The notes beneath the pieces were generated by a model that was given only the letters and a program-made list of their open reading frames with translations, searched no databases and was not told the DNA's origin. The position numbers and the translations under genes are program-made. 64,000 nucleotides of DNA from Algibacter mikhailovii (GTDB lineage: Bacteria; Bacteroidota; Bacteroidia; Flavobacteriales; Flavobacteriaceae): the NCBI RefSeq assembly GCF_014651495.1, contig NZ_BMWZ01000009.1:62001-126000 (forward strand). Direction: 5' to 3'. Within the stretch, counting starts at the first letter, position 1; each line of letters begins with the position of its first letter. This document shows, piece after piece, positions 1-8,166 of this stretch.

Positions 1-604
1 AGGAGAAAAAGGCACTACTTGGGAGGGCGGTTTTAGAGCGCCTTCGTTAATAAGATGGCCTGGAGTTATCAAACCAGGTACTATATTTAATGACATCCAC
101 TCACATGAAGATATGATGCCTACCCTACTCGCTGCAGCAGGAGTTCCAGACATCAAAGAAAAACTACTTAAGGGATATAATGCAAACGGCAAGACCTTTA
201 AAGTACACTTAGATGGCTATAATATGATGCCTTACTGGAAAGGTGATGTTGAAGAAGCACCTAGAAAAGAAATCTTTTATTTTGATGCTGGTGGCAATCT
301 GAATGCCTTAAGGTACAATAACTGGAAAATTCATTTCACTATTATGGAAGGCGCTATTAACGAAGCATACCGTAAAACACCATCATGGCCTATTGTAATT
401 AATTTAAGAGCAGACCCATTTGAAGTGTCGTGGAAGTCTTCCATGTATACAAGATGGTATGCAGATAACATGTGGCTTTTTGTTCCTGCACAAGCCTATG
501 TTGGCAAGTTTCTTGAAACATTTAAGGAGTATCCTCCTGTTCAAGGCAGTTCTTTAGGGATAGACAAAGTAGTTCAATCACTTACAGCAAGACCACAAAA
601 CTAA
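1..604 (+). CDS. Arylsulfatase, C-terminal part (cut by window start)
   Basis: The reading frame is already open at base 2 and continues in frame to the stop at 604, so the gene starts upstream of the window. The first visible residues contain the sulfatase C-terminal signature (GEKGTTWEGG followed by FRAP and RWPG), the region that closes the active site in type I sulfatases. After it come the usual C-terminal segments: a target-organisation stretch, a DGYN-type loop and a small C-terminal subdomain. The catalytic Cys/Ser motif lies outside the window. By family knowledge the protein hydrolyses sulfate esters in the periplasm or outside the cell. A terminator follows directly, so this is the last gene of its transcript. 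Confidence 0.9.
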   Translation, partial: GEKGTTWEGGFRAPSLIRWPGVIKPGTIFNDIHSHEDMMPTLLAAAGVPDIKEKLLKGYNANGKTFKVHLDGYNMMPYWKGDVEEAPRKEIFYFDAGGNLNALRYNNWKIHFTIMEGAINEAYRKTPSWPIVINLRADPFEVSWKSSMYTRWYADNMWLFVPAQAYVGKFLETFKEYPPVQGSSLGIDKVVQSLTARPQN

Positions 605-611
605 TAATTAA

Positions 612-650
612 AACAACCTCATTGCCTATGCAATGAGGTTGTTCTTATTA
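612..650 (+). terminator. Rho-independent terminator after the sulfatase
   Basis: A perfect 14-bp inverted repeat (612-625 with 630-643) encloses a 4-base loop and is followed by a short T-rich run. It begins 8 bases after the sulfatase stop codon. Confidence 0.85.
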
Positions 651-665
651 AAATGACATGCAATA

Positions 666-1700
666 ATGTATACCATAAATAAATCAATTGTTTTAGTACT
701 CGCTATAATTCTATCATTTATTACAAGTTGTAATACCGAAAAAAACAAACCTATTCAGTCTGAAGACATTCAGGAAATAGTTGACCCACTTCCTTCTTGG
801 AATGACGTTACCTCAAAACAGAATATTATAGCATTTGTCTCTGATGTAACCAATAAGGATAGCGAAAATTTCATCCCTGTAAAAGATCGTATTTCCACTT
901 TTGATAACGATGGAAACCTTTGGAGTGAGCAACCCGCCTATTTTCAATTGTTCTTCGCCATGGATAGAGTAAAAGCCTTGGCTAACGAGCATCCAGAATG
1001 GAAAAACAAACAACCCTTTAAGGCCGTGCTAGAGAACGACATGAAAACCTTATTACAACAAGGAGAACATGGCATCTCTACACTAGTAGTAGAAAGTCAT
1101 GCAGGCATGTCTACTGAGGCCTTTGAAACCATAGTTCAAGACTGGGTAAAAACAGCCAAACACCCCACAAAAGGTGTTGGATTTGATAAATTGGTTTATC
1201 AACCTATGTTAGAGTTGTTAGATTATTTAAGAGCTAACGATTTTCAAACCTATATTGTTTCTGGTGGTGGTGTCGATTTCATGAGAGCATTTGTAACCGA
1301 AATCTATGGAATTCCAAAAGAAAAAATAATTGGCAGCCGATTAAAAACAGAATATAAATATAATGATGGAGATCCTAAAATTATGCGTTTAGCTGAGTTT
1401 GATTTTATTGATGATAAAGAAGGAAAACCCATTAACATTAATACCATTATTGGTAAAAAACCGGTTTTTGCATCAGGAAATTCAGATGGCGATTTACCAA
1501 TGCTACAATATGCCGCTTCTAATAACTACAAGAGTTTTATGCTTTATGTGCATCATACGGATGCAGAACGGGAATGGGCGTATGACAGAGAATCTCATAT
1601 TGGTAAATTAGATAAAGGACTAGACCAAGCTTTAAAAGATGGATGGACGGTAATAGACATGAAAAACGACTGGAAGGTTATTTATCCGTTTGAAAAATAA
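666..1700 (+). CDS. HAD-superfamily phosphatase-like lipoprotein
   Basis: This 344-residue protein begins with a lipoprotein signal peptide whose lipobox ends at Cys22, so it is probably anchored in the periplasm or on the cell surface. HAD motifs are visible: the nucleophile DxD at Asp80/Asp82 (TFDNDGNLW), the motif II Ser at 199 (YIVSGGG) and the metal-binding Asp274/Asp276 (GNSDGD). The pattern matches phosphoserine-phosphatase-like HAD hydrolases, but the substrate cannot be read from the sequence. It lies just downstream of an arylsulfatase and 31 bp upstream of the Bat operon. It may be co-transcribed with the latter, because no terminator is seen in the gap. Confidence 0.85.
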   Translation: MYTINKSIVLVLAIILSFITSCNTEKNKPIQSEDIQEIVDPLPSWNDVTSKQNIIAFVSDVTNKDSENFIPVKDRISTFDNDGNLWSEQPAYFQLFFAMDRVKALANEHPEWKNKQPFKAVLENDMKTLLQQGEHGISTLVVESHAGMSTEAFETIVQDWVKTAKHPTKGVGFDKLVYQPMLELLDYLRANDFQTYIVSGGGVDFMRAFVTEIYGIPKEKIIGSRLKTEYKYNDGDPKIMRLAEFDFIDDKEGKPININTIIGKKPVFASGNSDGDLPMLQYAASNNYKSFMLYVHHTDAEREWAYDRESHIGKLDKGLDQALKDGWTVIDMKNDWKVIYPFEK

Positions 1701-1731
1701 ATAGAAGTAAGAATCAAATTATTAAAGTTTT

Positions 1732-2700
1732 ATGACACCATTTGAATCGATTACCACACTAAAAGAACAAATGTCTAAATCAATCATTGGACAGGAACAA
1801 CTCATTGACAGAATTATTCTTGTTCTACTTGCCGATGGCAATATGCTATTAGAGGGTTTACCCGGTTTGGCAAAAACTAGAGCTATAAATGCTTTAGCCA
1901 AAAATTTAGATTGTGGTTTGAGTAGAATACAATTCACGCCTGATTTATTACCATCGGATATTACGGGTACTGAGATTTATCTACCAAGTGAAAAGGAAAA
2001 ATTTGTATTCCAAAAAGGCCCCATTTTTAGTAATTTAATCCTTGCCGATGAGATTAACAGAGCACCGGCCAAAGTACAATCGGCATTGCTTGAAGCCATG
2101 GAAGAACGTCAAGTAACGGTTTCTGGAAAAACATACAAAATGGATGAATTATTCATGGTGATGGCTACCCAAAACCCCATTGAACAAGAGGGGACCTACC
2201 CCCTTCCTGAAGCCCAAATGGATCGTTTTTTAGTACACACCATAATTAGTTACCCTGATGACGAATCTGAATTAGAAATTATGCGCCTAAATAAACGCGA
2301 AGCTTCTAAAGAAAAAGGCCCGAAAACTGTCAATATTATTCCGCAGCAAGTCATTTTTGATGCTAGAAAAGAGATTAACCAAGTGAAAACTTCTGAAGAT
2401 ATTGAGAAATATATGGTTAGCTTAATTTCTGCAACACGCTACCCTGAAAAGTTTGATGAAGAACTTGCCAAATTAATTGATTTTGGCTCAAGTCCTCGAG
2501 GTACTATTGCCCTAGATAGATGCAGCAGAGTACATGCATGGATGCAAAACAGAGACTATGTTACACCTGAAGATATTCATCAGACCATCAAAGACGTATT
2601 GCGTCATAGGTTGGCTTTAAGTTATAAAGCAAGAGCCGAAGGCGTTACCGCAGATCAGGTAATTGATAAATTAATTGAGGTCGTAGCAGTAGTCGCTTAA
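1732..2700 (+). CDS. MoxR-family AAA+ ATPase of the Bat operon
   Basis: The 322 residues match MoxR ATPases in length and motifs: Walker A GLPGLAKT at 42-49, Walker B with Asp106/Glu107 (LADEINRAP), a sensor region around MATQNP, and the C-terminal lid domain. MoxR proteins act as chaperone-like ATPases that mature or insert metal ions into partner VWA proteins. Here the partners lie directly downstream (DUF58, two VWA proteins). The gene starts the block 1732-8166, where each gene follows within 10 bp or overlaps the next. The ATG at 1732 is the first start in frame and has no clear Shine-Dalgarno sequence, as is usual for this phylum. Confidence 0.95.
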   Translation: MTPFESITTLKEQMSKSIIGQEQLIDRIILVLLADGNMLLEGLPGLAKTRAINALAKNLDCGLSRIQFTPDLLPSDITGTEIYLPSEKEKFVFQKGPIFSNLILADEINRAPAKVQSALLEAMEERQVTVSGKTYKMDELFMVMATQNPIEQEGTYPLPEAQMDRFLVHTIISYPDDESELEIMRLNKREASKEKGPKTVNIIPQQVIFDARKEINQVKTSEDIEKYMVSLISATRYPEKFDEELAKLIDFGSSPRGTIALDRCSRVHAWMQNRDYVTPEDIHQTIKDVLRHRLALSYKARAEGVTADQVIDKLIEVVAVVA

Positions 2701-2710
2701 TGCACATTCT

Positions 2711-3649
2711 ATGAAATCTAAAAAAGAAGACAACCACCCAAATGTTTTTTTAACCCTTGAACATCTCTTGAAGTTTGAGTTGTTTGCTTCTGTGCTGAAT
2801 TTAGGCACTGGTAAAAAAAAGTCAAACAGTATTTTATCAGGAAGGTATGCCTCGCGCTTACGCGGAAGAGGTTTGGATTTTGAAGAATCTAGGCCTTATG
2901 TTCTAGGTGATGATATTAGAAATATTGACTGGAGTGTCACCGCCAAAACAGGAAAAACACACACCAAAGTCTTCACTGAAGAAAAAGAAAAACCTGCATT
3001 TATTTTTGTGGATCAGTCGACGTCTATGGGTTTTGGTTCTCAGGAAAAAACTAAAGCAGTGGTCGCTGGAGAACTAGCTTCTATTATTGCCCACAAAATA
3101 AAAAAAGGAGGCGATCGTATTGGAGGCATGGTGTATACTGGAGATCAATACGACCTAATAACTCCAAAACGAGACCCAAGAAACATCATTTATTTTCTAC
3201 AAAAAATTATTGAGGCAAATCAGGATATTTACAATGTAAAAGATTTTAATTTTGAGGCCTCTTTAACCGATATTTTTGCCAAAATAAATAATATTGTTAC
3301 CCATGACTTTCTAGTTTTTATTATCAGCGATTTTCATAGGTATAACGATTCAGTATTACAATACTTAAGTCAACTCGCATTGCATAATGACCTTGTTTTA
3401 ATGCAAGTTTATGATGAATTAGAAGCCGATGTTCCCAATGAAAAAATGATCATCACAGACCATACGTATCAGGTCAATTTAAATGGAGACAATAAAAAAC
3501 TCAAAGAAAAACTAAGTCAATCATTCAAAACAAACTACAAAAATTTTAAAGCTGAATTAGAGAAATACAATATTAATTTGTTTCAAGTTAATACTTCAAG
3601 CCCTATTGAAGAACAACTCATTGAAGTCTTTAGTAATTACAATAAATAA
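2711..3649 (+). CDS. DUF58 domain protein
   Basis: A 312-residue soluble protein with the DUF58 signature (GRGLDFEESRPYVLGDD followed by RNIDW), then a VWA-like core with a DQSTSMG metal-site motif. DUF58 proteins are nearly always encoded beside MoxR ATPases and are thought to be their clients. No signal peptide or membrane segment is visible, so it should be cytoplasmic. It lies 10 bp after the MoxR gene. The molecular role is unknown; the family assignment is firm. Confidence 0.93.
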   Translation: MKSKKEDNHPNVFLTLEHLLKFELFASVLNLGTGKKKSNSILSGRYASRLRGRGLDFEESRPYVLGDDIRNIDWSVTAKTGKTHTKVFTEEKEKPAFIFVDQSTSMGFGSQEKTKAVVAGELASIIAHKIKKGGDRIGGMVYTGDQYDLITPKRDPRNIIYFLQKIIEANQDIYNVKDFNFEASLTDIFAKINNIVTHDFLVFIISDFHRYNDSVLQYLSQLALHNDLVLMQVYDELEADVPNEKMIITDHTYQVNLNGDNKKLKEKLSQSFKTNYKNFKAELEKYNINLFQVNTSSPIEEQLIEVFSNYNK

Positions 3650-3658
3650 TTTGACTAC

Positions 3659-4132
3659 ATGCAACAGGATCAAAATATTGAATTAAGTCCAATTATCACT
3701 CCAGACCCTATACCTTTTACGATGGACACTATCGGATGGAAAATTCTATTTATAGTATTGGCCTGCTTAATCCTTTTTATAGCATACACATACTATAAAA
3801 AATATAAACAAAATGCTTATCGCAGAACTGCCATTTCGAACATACAAAAACTAATGCATTCTAAAGAGAACACAATAAGCACCAATATTGTTCAAATTAT
3901 GTTTTTGTTGAAACAAACCGCATTACAAACCTATAGTAGAAAACAAGTCGCCTCTCTAGAAGGTGAAAATTGGCTTAATTTTTTAGACAGCAAACTCAAT
4001 CAAGCCGTATTTATTAAGTATAAAACCAGTATTGCTTCGGCGGTTTATAAAGGTGAATACACCAATTCAGACAGTTTTAAAATGGATGAGTTTGCAAGTA
4101 ACAGTATAAAATGGATTAAGCATCATGCCTGA
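3659..4132 (+). CDS. Small membrane protein of the Bat operon (DUF4381-like)
   Basis: This 157-residue protein has one clear transmembrane helix at about residues 24-43 and a basic, helical, probably cytoplasmic remainder. Position between the DUF58 and first VWA genes, size and single membrane span all fit the DUF4381-type protein found at this place in Bacteroidota Bat operons. That identification rests mainly on context. Its stop overlaps the next gene by 8 bases, which suggests translational coupling. Confidence 0.75.
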   Translation: MQQDQNIELSPIITPDPIPFTMDTIGWKILFIVLACLILFIAYTYYKKYKQNAYRRTAISNIQKLMHSKENTISTNIVQIMFLLKQTALQTYSRKQVASLEGENWLNFLDSKLNQAVFIKYKTSIASAVYKGEYTNSDSFKMDEFASNSIKWIKHHA

Positions 4133-5117
4133 TAATTTTCAATTTGCATATCCGTATGTCGCTTTTTTAGCGGTGCTTCCAATTCTAATTTATTGGATAT
4201 TACCAGCTATAAAAAACCGAAGTACCGCTTTGATTTATCCCTATTTTGATGCCAGTTCTAAAACAGCTAATCAGAAACCTAAAAAGGCCTCACACATAAA
4301 AAAACGATCTTGGTTTTCATCATTTTGTATGTTTATTATTTGGCTGTTGCTTTTATCGGCTATGGCTTCTCCGGAATTGGTTGGTAAACCCGAAAGAAAA
4401 GTAAAAACATCTCGAAATTTTCTAATTCTTGCCGATTTATCCTTCAGCATGGCCAATAATGACTGGATGATTGACAACAAGAAAGTTACGCGTTGGGAGG
4501 CCGTAAAGAACATCATGCAAGATTTTATTGTCAAACGAGAAAGCGATAAAATGGGGCTTATTTTTTTTGCAAGTAACGCCTACATACAGGCACCTTTCAC
4601 CACAGATCTTAAAACCGTACAAACTATGCTCGATGAAGCAGATGTTGGTATGGCTGGGCAAATGACCAATATTGGAAAGGCGATTGTAAAAGGTATGGAT
4701 ATGTTTGAAAGAGATACCATACCTAATAAAGTTATTTTACTACTCACGGATGGGGTTGACAGCGGCATGGATATTCTTCCGTTAGACGCTGCGAATATGG
4801 CAAAAAAAGACTCTACAATAATATACACTGTTGGAATTGGCGACCCCGGAAACGTTGGTTCTGATTTAGATGAACGCACGCTAACTGAGATTGCCGAACT
4901 TACAAAAGGACAATATTTTAGAGCAAAAGACACAGAGGAATTAGAAAACATATATGTGGAACTTGAAAAGCTTGAGCCCGTTGAATATGAAGAAGAAAGC
5001 TATACACCTAAAACATTACTTTATTATTATCCTTTAGGAGCAGCCCTAATTTTTGGGTTTGTTTTAATCATGATAAACAATATTGTGATAATTTTTAAAC
5101 GTTTTACAAACCGTTGA
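4125..5117 (+). CDS. batA: VWA-domain membrane protein BatA
   Basis: 330 residues: an N-terminal membrane helix, a second helix at about 63-83, a von Willebrand A domain and a C-terminal helix. The metal-ion-dependent adhesion site is intact (DLSFS, then the Thr in GQMTNIG, then LLTDG). This is the layout of BatA, part of the Bacteroides aerotolerance locus, thought to act in the periplasm or at the inner membrane. The start overlaps the previous gene by 8 bases, and the stop TGA shares its A with the next ATG, so BatA and the following protein are probably translationally coupled. Confidence 0.92.
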   Translation: MPDNFQFAYPYVAFLAVLPILIYWILPAIKNRSTALIYPYFDASSKTANQKPKKASHIKKRSWFSSFCMFIIWLLLLSAMASPELVGKPERKVKTSRNFLILADLSFSMANNDWMIDNKKVTRWEAVKNIMQDFIVKRESDKMGLIFFASNAYIQAPFTTDLKTVQTMLDEADVGMAGQMTNIGKAIVKGMDMFERDTIPNKVILLLTDGVDSGMDILPLDAANMAKKDSTIIYTVGIGDPGNVGSDLDERTLTEIAELTKGQYFRAKDTEELENIYVELEKLEPVEYEEESYTPKTLLYYYPLGAALIFGFVLIMINNIVIIFKRFTNR

Positions 5118-6820
5118 TGACGCAAAACATTGAACATATCAATTGGGAAGACTTCCACTTTTTACGAATCGAGTATTTGTATATGGGGATTGGAGCTGTT
5201 TTAGTTTTGATCATTGGATTCCTATTCTATAAAGAATCTAATGCTTGGAAAAAACATATTGCACCTCATTTGCGACCCTATGTGATAAAAAAGGGTACAT
5301 CTTGGAAATCTTATCTTATAAGGGCATCTGTCATTCTAATGTTTATCATTGGAATTATTAGCTTTTTGGGACCTACTTGGAATCAAATTAAAGCGCCTGC
5401 TAAAAAGGTTGAATCCCAATTTGTGATTGCTCTAGACTTATCTAAAAGCATGTTAGCCGAAGATGTTTCACCTAACCGACTAGAGCGTGCTAAGTTTAAA
5501 ATTCGTGATCTTTTAGAAGCTGGTCCTAGAGCAGCAACTAATTTACTAGTTTACGCCGGTTCCACACATACTGCGATTCCGTTTACAACAGATTATAAAA
5601 TTATTCTGGATCAACTGGACGGATTACAGCCTAAAATGATGCCGGCACAGGGTACTGAATACAACGGCCTTTTTAAAAAAATGGATACGCTCTTTAATGA
5701 GAACAAAGCCCAAGGAAAAATACTATTAGTAACTGATGATTTAGAAGACCTATCACTAGAGCAGGTTAGCGTTTTTTTGCAAGACAATAACGTACAGCTT
5801 TTTATCTATCCGTTAGCTTCCCAAAGCGGTGCCAAAATTCCAACAACCAAGCAAAACTCAGCTTTAAATATTCCTAAACTAAATGCTTTATCAGAAATGG
5901 AGGCCGTAGATATTTTGGAAATTACGTTGGATGATAGCGATGTTAAAGATTTGGCCAAAGCCATAAGTGACGATTTGGTTTTTGAAGACCAAACCAATCA
6001 AGAAGAGGAAGACTGGCAAGACAATGGTTACTGGCTAATTTTTCCGCTCGCCTTTATTTTTATGTTTAGCTTCAGAAAAGGTTGGTCTATCAACCTTATT
6101 ATACTAGCCTTATTTCTTCAATCCTGCTCCAAGAATACAACAAAAGAAGCCACCAAATTTAAATTCAAAGATTTATGGTACACTAAAGCTTATCAAGCCC
6201 AACAAGACTATGACTCTGAAAACTACTTAAAAGCTGCCTCGGGTTTTGATGACCCCATGCATAAAGGTGTAGCCTACTATAAAGGTGGTGATTATTTAAG
6301 TGCAGAATCTGCATTTAAAAAAGACACGACTGTTAATGGCTTATATAACTTAGGTCTAACCTATGCTAAGTTGGGCAAGCTAGATGCCTCTCAAGCGGTC
6401 TTTGAAAAAGTACTTCAGAAAGATCCGTCAAATGAAAATGCAAGTTCTAACCTTAAACAAATTATTACAGCAAAGGATAAAATGGCCTCGCAACAAGAAG
6501 AGAGCAATATCAAAAATGACAAAAAAGCTGCAAAGAACAAACAAAACAAATCTCCAGAAGATTTAAGTGGCGGTGGACAAGAAGCCACTAAAAAAGATAT
6601 GGAGAAAGAACGATTAGAGGAAACCACTGAGACTGACAAAAGAAAAGGTAAGGAAATGGATGAATTACCAGAAGACTTTAAATCAGGTAAGGGCGAACTT
6701 CCTAAAAACATTTTAATGCGAAAAGTTGATGATGATCCTGCGCTTTTTTTAACTAGAAAGTTTAAATATCAGGTAAAGAAAGGAATTGTTGAAGTACAAA
6801 AAACAGAAGCGTCATGGTAA
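5117..6820 (+). CDS. BatB/BatC fusion: VWA domain plus TPR repeats
   Basis: A 567-residue protein. The N-terminal half has two membrane helices and a VWA domain with a MIDAS motif (ALDLSKSML, GTEYNG, LVTDD). A third helix at about 310-330 is followed by tetratricopeptide repeats (about 345-440) and a charged Lys/Glu-rich tail. In many Bat operons these are two genes (batB and batC); here they are one reading frame. The start is the ATG at 5117, overlapping the batA stop as TGATG; the TTG three bases earlier would also be in frame but is a poorer choice. It overlaps the next gene by 7 bases. Confidence 0.9.
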   Translation: MTQNIEHINWEDFHFLRIEYLYMGIGAVLVLIIGFLFYKESNAWKKHIAPHLRPYVIKKGTSWKSYLIRASVILMFIIGIISFLGPTWNQIKAPAKKVESQFVIALDLSKSMLAEDVSPNRLERAKFKIRDLLEAGPRAATNLLVYAGSTHTAIPFTTDYKIILDQLDGLQPKMMPAQGTEYNGLFKKMDTLFNENKAQGKILLVTDDLEDLSLEQVSVFLQDNNVQLFIYPLASQSGAKIPTTKQNSALNIPKLNALSEMEAVDILEITLDDSDVKDLAKAISDDLVFEDQTNQEEEDWQDNGYWLIFPLAFIFMFSFRKGWSINLIILALFLQSCSKNTTKEATKFKFKDLWYTKAYQAQQDYDSENYLKAASGFDDPMHKGVAYYKGGDYLSAESAFKKDTTVNGLYNLGLTYAKLGKLDASQAVFEKVLQKDPSNENASSNLKQIITAKDKMASQQEESNIKNDKKAAKNKQNKSPEDLSGGGQEATKKDMEKERLEETTETDKRKGKEMDELPEDFKSGKGELPKNILMRKVDDDPALFLTRKFKYQVKKGIVEVQKTEASW

Positions 6821-8166
6821 AAACAATTGGAATTATCATAACGTTTTTGTTGATACCGCTGGCTAGCTTGGGTCAAAACATCATTGCATATGCCACTGTA
6901 AACACCAATGAAGCCTATATTGGGCAGCCCGTAAAACTAACCGTTTCTGTATATACCTCAACATGGTTTACCGAAGGTGTTGATTTAGGCAATATTCAAA
7001 TTGATAATGCACTTACCGTTTATTTTCGTTCGGTGAGTAACAGTAGAGCATTTAGTGGTAAAAATTACGCTGGCGTTAGTTTTTATTACAATGTATTTCC
7101 AACAGAAGAAGGTCAGATTACCATCCCCAGTTTATCCATAAATATTGCGTCACCTAAACCAGGAGGTTATAAGGGTCTTAAGAAAACCGTGACAACCAAA
7201 CCAAAAAGCTTTAATGTATTACCTGTGCCTTTGGGGTACAATCCAAACAATTGGTTAGTAGCAACGTATTTAAACGTAAATCAAAAATGGTCTACTGCTC
7301 TAGAAAACATCAAGGTGGGAGACGTGGTACAGCGCACTATTGACAGATCTGCAGGTGGGACCATGGCCGAATTCATACCCGCATCTATTTGGGATAGCAT
7401 TCCAGGAATAAGTGTTTATCCTAGGCGTGCTAAAGTAAATACTAAAAAGTCAAAAACAGCCATTTCTGCTTCGCGTTCAGAAACCGTTAATTACCTTTTT
7501 GAAAAAGAGGGTGAAGTTATTTTTCCTGCAACAGAATACATGTATTGGAATTCAAATAATAAAAAATTCTACAAAAAACATATCGATTCTGTGGTGATTC
7601 AAGTGAAACCTAATCCCGATTTAAGCATGCTCTCAAGCATAAAAAAATCGTTACAAAAGGACACTATTGAAGCCGCCGAAACTCAAGAAAAACCCTTTTT
7701 AATATTTGGCTTAACCCCAAAAACATTCGTGATCTATTTAATTGTTTCGCTTCTTGGAGGTTTGATCCTTTTTTACATCTCAAAAAGACTTATCGCCTTC
7801 ATTAAACTCAAAAGAACAAACTACTTACACTCTGAAGGTTTTGCTTTTGTTCAGCTTAAAAAAGCCTTAAATCATCATGATTATTTCGCCTTTTCTAGAA
7901 CGAGTCTTATTTGGGTAAAAAAATTAAATGCTAAATTTGAAACCTTGGAAGATTTGGCTGAACAAACTAACTCTAAACCCCTAAATAATGCGCTATCAAA
8001 ATTAAATCATGCATTATTTAAAGATGAACAAACAAACATAGCTTTATACAGTGACGTATTAGAGGCCATTAAGGCAACAAGACAGGCTTATTTTCAAACA
8101 CAAAGCATTACTAAAAAAGAAGCTTCAAAACGTACTACCTGGTTAAATCCTATATCTAAGTCGTAG
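6814..8166 (+). CDS. batD: BatD-like oxygen tolerance protein
   Basis: 450 residues with an N-terminal signal peptide (cleavage probably after the GQ near residue 21), Ig-like beta-rich periplasmic domains, one transmembrane helix at about 303-323 and a basic cytoplasmic tail. This is the BatD layout and the expected last gene of the operon. The start codon lies inside the end of the batB/C gene. The 3' end overlaps the convergent cytochrome gene by 11 bases, leaving no room for an ordinary terminator between them. Confidence 0.88.
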   Translation: MVKTIGIIITFLLIPLASLGQNIIAYATVNTNEAYIGQPVKLTVSVYTSTWFTEGVDLGNIQIDNALTVYFRSVSNSRAFSGKNYAGVSFYYNVFPTEEGQITIPSLSINIASPKPGGYKGLKKTVTTKPKSFNVLPVPLGYNPNNWLVATYLNVNQKWSTALENIKVGDVVQRTIDRSAGGTMAEFIPASIWDSIPGISVYPRRAKVNTKKSKTAISASRSETVNYLFEKEGEVIFPATEYMYWNSNNKKFYKKHIDSVVIQVKPNPDLSMLSSIKKSLQKDTIEAAETQEKPFLIFGLTPKTFVIYLIVSLLGGLILFYISKRLIAFIKLKRTNYLHSEGFAFVQLKKALNHHDYFAFSRTSLIWVKKLNAKFETLEDLAEQTNSKPLNNALSKLNHALFKDEQTNIALYSDVLEAIKATRQAYFQTQSITKKEASKRTTWLNPISKS

